From the NCBI RefSeq assembly GCF_006152145.1, contig NZ_VDFV01000001.1, positions 124,001 to 188,000 of the forward strand: a stretch of 64,000 nucleotides of DNA. Reading direction: 5' to 3'. The notes beneath the pieces were generated by a model. The model made no database searches and was not told the origin of the DNA. It saw only the letters and a list, made by a program, of their open reading frames with translations. Positions 62,737-64,000 of this stretch are shown piece after piece. The DNA comes from Rubellimicrobium roseum (GTDB lineage: Bacteria > Pseudomonadota > Alphaproteobacteria > Rhodobacterales > Rhodobacteraceae). The position numbers and the translations under genes were made by a program. Numbering within the stretch: position 1 is the stretch's first letter; every line of letters starts with the position of its first letter.

Positions 62737-63495
62737 TCAGAGCCTCGGGATGGAGAGGCCGCCGTCCACCGGAATGGCGGCGCCGGTGGCGAAGGCGAAG
62801 CGCCCCTGCGCGAGTGGCACCACGACCTCGCCGATTTCGGATGGCTGGCCCCAGCGTCCGGCAGGCACGAGCCCGCCTTCGATGCGGGCGGTGTACTTGT
62901 CCTTCACGCCGGCGGTCATGCCGGTCTCGATGATGCCGGGACGCAACTCGAAGACGCCGATGCTGTGGGGGGCGAGTCGGACGGCGAATAACTTGGCCAT
63001 CATCGCAGCCCCGGACTTGGAGATGCAGTATTCGGCGCGTTCGATGCTCACAAGCGTGGCGCTGACCGAGGTGACAAAGGTGATCGAGCGGTAGGGCCCG
63101 GCGGGCCGCGCGATCATGCGTCGCGCCACGGCCTGCGCGAGGAAGAAGGCCCCGCGCAGGTTCACGTCCAGCACGAAATCGAAGTTCTCGGGCGTGATCT
63201 CCAGCATGTCGCCACGCACCCGCGCCGGCACGCCCGCGTTCTGCACGAGCGCCGTCACCGGCCCCGCCTCGGACTCCACGGCGTCGAGAAGCGCGGGGAT
63301 GGCCTCCACCTCCGACAGGTCATGCCGGTAGTAGGAAGCGTTGGGCCCCAGCCGCTCCAGAGCCTGGCGCACGGCAGGCGCGTCCGGGTCGGACCGCGAG
63401 GCGAGGACCACGCGGAAGCCCGCGTCCGCCAGCGCACCGGCGATGCCCAAGCCGATGCCCTGCTGGCCGCCGGTGATGAGAGCCGTGCCCGTCAT
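62737..63495 (-). CDS. SDR-family oxidoreductase
   Basis: A 252-residue classical short-chain dehydrogenase. The cofactor motif TGGQQGIGLGIA begins at residue 8. VQNAGVPAR replaces the NNAG motif, the Ser lies in FVTSVSAT, and the YxxxK is YCISK. The C-terminal GAAIPVDGGLSIPRL is typical. It interconverts an alcohol and ketone on the pathway intermediate. Its start overlaps the upstream GMC stop (ATGA). Confidence 0.93.
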   Translation of the reverse strand: MTGTALITGGQQGIGLGIAGALADAGFRVVLASRSDPDAPAVRQALERLGPNASYYRHDLSEVEAIPALLDAVESEAGPVTALVQNAGVPARVRGDMLEITPENFDFVLDVNLRGAFFLAQAVARRMIARPAGPYRSITFVTSVSATLVSIERAEYCISKSGAAMMAKLFAVRLAPHSIGVFELRPGIIETGMTAGVKDKYTARIEGGLVPAGRWGQPSEIGEVVVPLAQGRFAFATGAAIPVDGGLSIPRL

Positions 63496-64000
63496 GCCGC
63501 GAGGTCCCTTTGTGCGATGTGGGCGCCCGCCCGCAGCGCCAGCGCCGCGATGGTGAGCGCCGGATTGACCGCCGCCGAGGTCGGCAACACCGAGGCGTCG
63601 ACGACGAAAAGGTTCGGATGGTTATGCGTGCGGCAGAACGGGTCCACGACGCTCGCCTCGGGGTCGCGGCCCATCCGGGCCGTCCCGCACTGGTGCGAGG
63701 GCGTCCGCCGGTCGAAGGCTTTGGACAGCACCACGGGCCAACCCGCCTTCCGCAGCAATGCCTTCATCTTCGCCACAAGGGCGAGGTGCCCCTCCCAGTT
63801 CGACCGTTTCCAGTCCAGCATGATGCGGTCGCCCCTCAGCGTCACGCGGCTCTCGGGGTTGGGGAGGTCCTCGCTCATGGCGAGGAGATGGACGGAGTGG
63901 TCGGCCACCCACCGGGCAATGGGTTTCGGGATCGGCGTGTCCGAGGCGAGAATGGTGCCCGAGATCTTGCCCAGCATCTGGATGTTGCCGAGCGGCTGTC
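63492..64000 (-). CDS. GMC-family oxidoreductase, C-terminal part (runs off the right edge)
   Basis: The last 169 residues of a second GMC enzyme. The frame stays open to the window end; the ATG at 63977 is internal (PLGNIQMLGKISG). The C-terminal domain has HQCGTARMGRDPEASVVDPF with the catalytic His, NLFVVDASVLPTSAAVNPAL and a closing ALRAGAHI. It looks more like the glucoside 3-dehydrogenase branch of GMC enzymes than the BetA-like one next to it. Upstream gene of the operon seen here. Confidence 0.87.
   Translation of the reverse strand, partial: QPLGNIQMLGKISGTILASDTPIPKPIARWVADHSVHLLAMSEDLPNPESRVTLRGDRIMLDWKRSNWEGHLALVAKMKALLRKAGWPVVLSKAFDRRTPSHQCGTARMGRDPEASVVDPFCRTHNHPNLFVVDASVLPTSAAVNPALTIAALALRAGAHIAQRDLAA

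Overview
The window is GC-rich chromosomal DNA of an alphaproteobacterium, most likely a Rhodobacterales (Roseobacter/Rhodobacter-type) organism. Pointers are the isolated F1 ATP synthase operon atpHAGDC without F0 genes, the hsp20-DUF1150 pair, a Sat-CysC fusion, short HisG with HisZ, homospermidine synthase, a B12-dependent ribonucleotide reductase, YdcH/DUF465 and DUF1489 proteins, and many GTG starts in 4-nt GTGA/ATGA stop-start overlaps. Taxonomy is inferred from gene content only.

Layout. 1-5 kb: end of sat-cysC, cytochrome b561, hsp20-DUF1150 under a heat-shock-like promoter, DUF465-purE-purK, a NUDIX hydrolase. 5-10 kb: a GGDEF protein with a ruined signature motif, groES-groEL with CIRCE operator and sigma-70 promoter, and a large low-complexity Gly/Gln/Ser/Tyr protein carrying one BON domain. 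10-17 kb: a run of plus-strand genes (GumN-like protein, Mn pyrophosphatase, HAD phosphatase, ribF, YcgN-like protein, threonine aldolase, prs). 17-25 kb: GAF histidine kinase, atpHAGDC, a methyltransferase divergent from gloB. 25-30 kb: clpA, a probable 20-residue peptide gene, an M23-family protein, a DUF6766 membrane protein. 30-34 kb: a MotA/ExbB-like channel gene with a partner whose OmpA domain follows about 520 residues of coiled coil. 34-45 kb: ChaC-like enzyme, DUF2125, hisC-tyrA-extensin, DsbA-like protein, an RTX protein, a lone WYL-like domain, homospermidine synthase, rpsD, a split YdcZ transporter, a VOC protein. 45-55 kb: a very acidic protein, nrdJ, DUF1489, an RTX pseudogene, and hisS-hisZ-hisG followed by a NYN-domain gene with a premature stop. 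55-64 kb: an AraC regulator with an EamA exporter, then a tightly packed seven-gene minus-strand catabolic operon (GMC, SDR, GMC, DUF993, LacI, glycerate kinase, Dabb).

How the parts fit together. Most of the window is housekeeping: purine, histidine, tyrosine and polyamine synthesis, energy, protein quality control. Three genes have promoter-like sequences resembling the alphaproteobacterial general-stress (EcfG) consensus GGAAC-N16/17-CGTT just upstream: the low-complexity BON protein, the DUF6766 protein and the 20-residue peptide. With hsp20, groESL and clpA, which have heat-shock-type signals, the first 30 kb is rich in stress functions. The last 7 kb looks like an accessory sugar or sugar-alcohol oxidation pathway controlled by its own LacI regulator.

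No tRNA, rRNA, CRISPR array, complete insertion sequence or recognised defence system was found. Two stretches (49.35-50.2 kb and 54.65-55.6 kb) hold gene debris or unexplained DNA. The observations I rate highest are the channel/coiled-coil/OmpA motor pair, the possible stress-induced 20-residue peptide, and the low-complexity BON protein.
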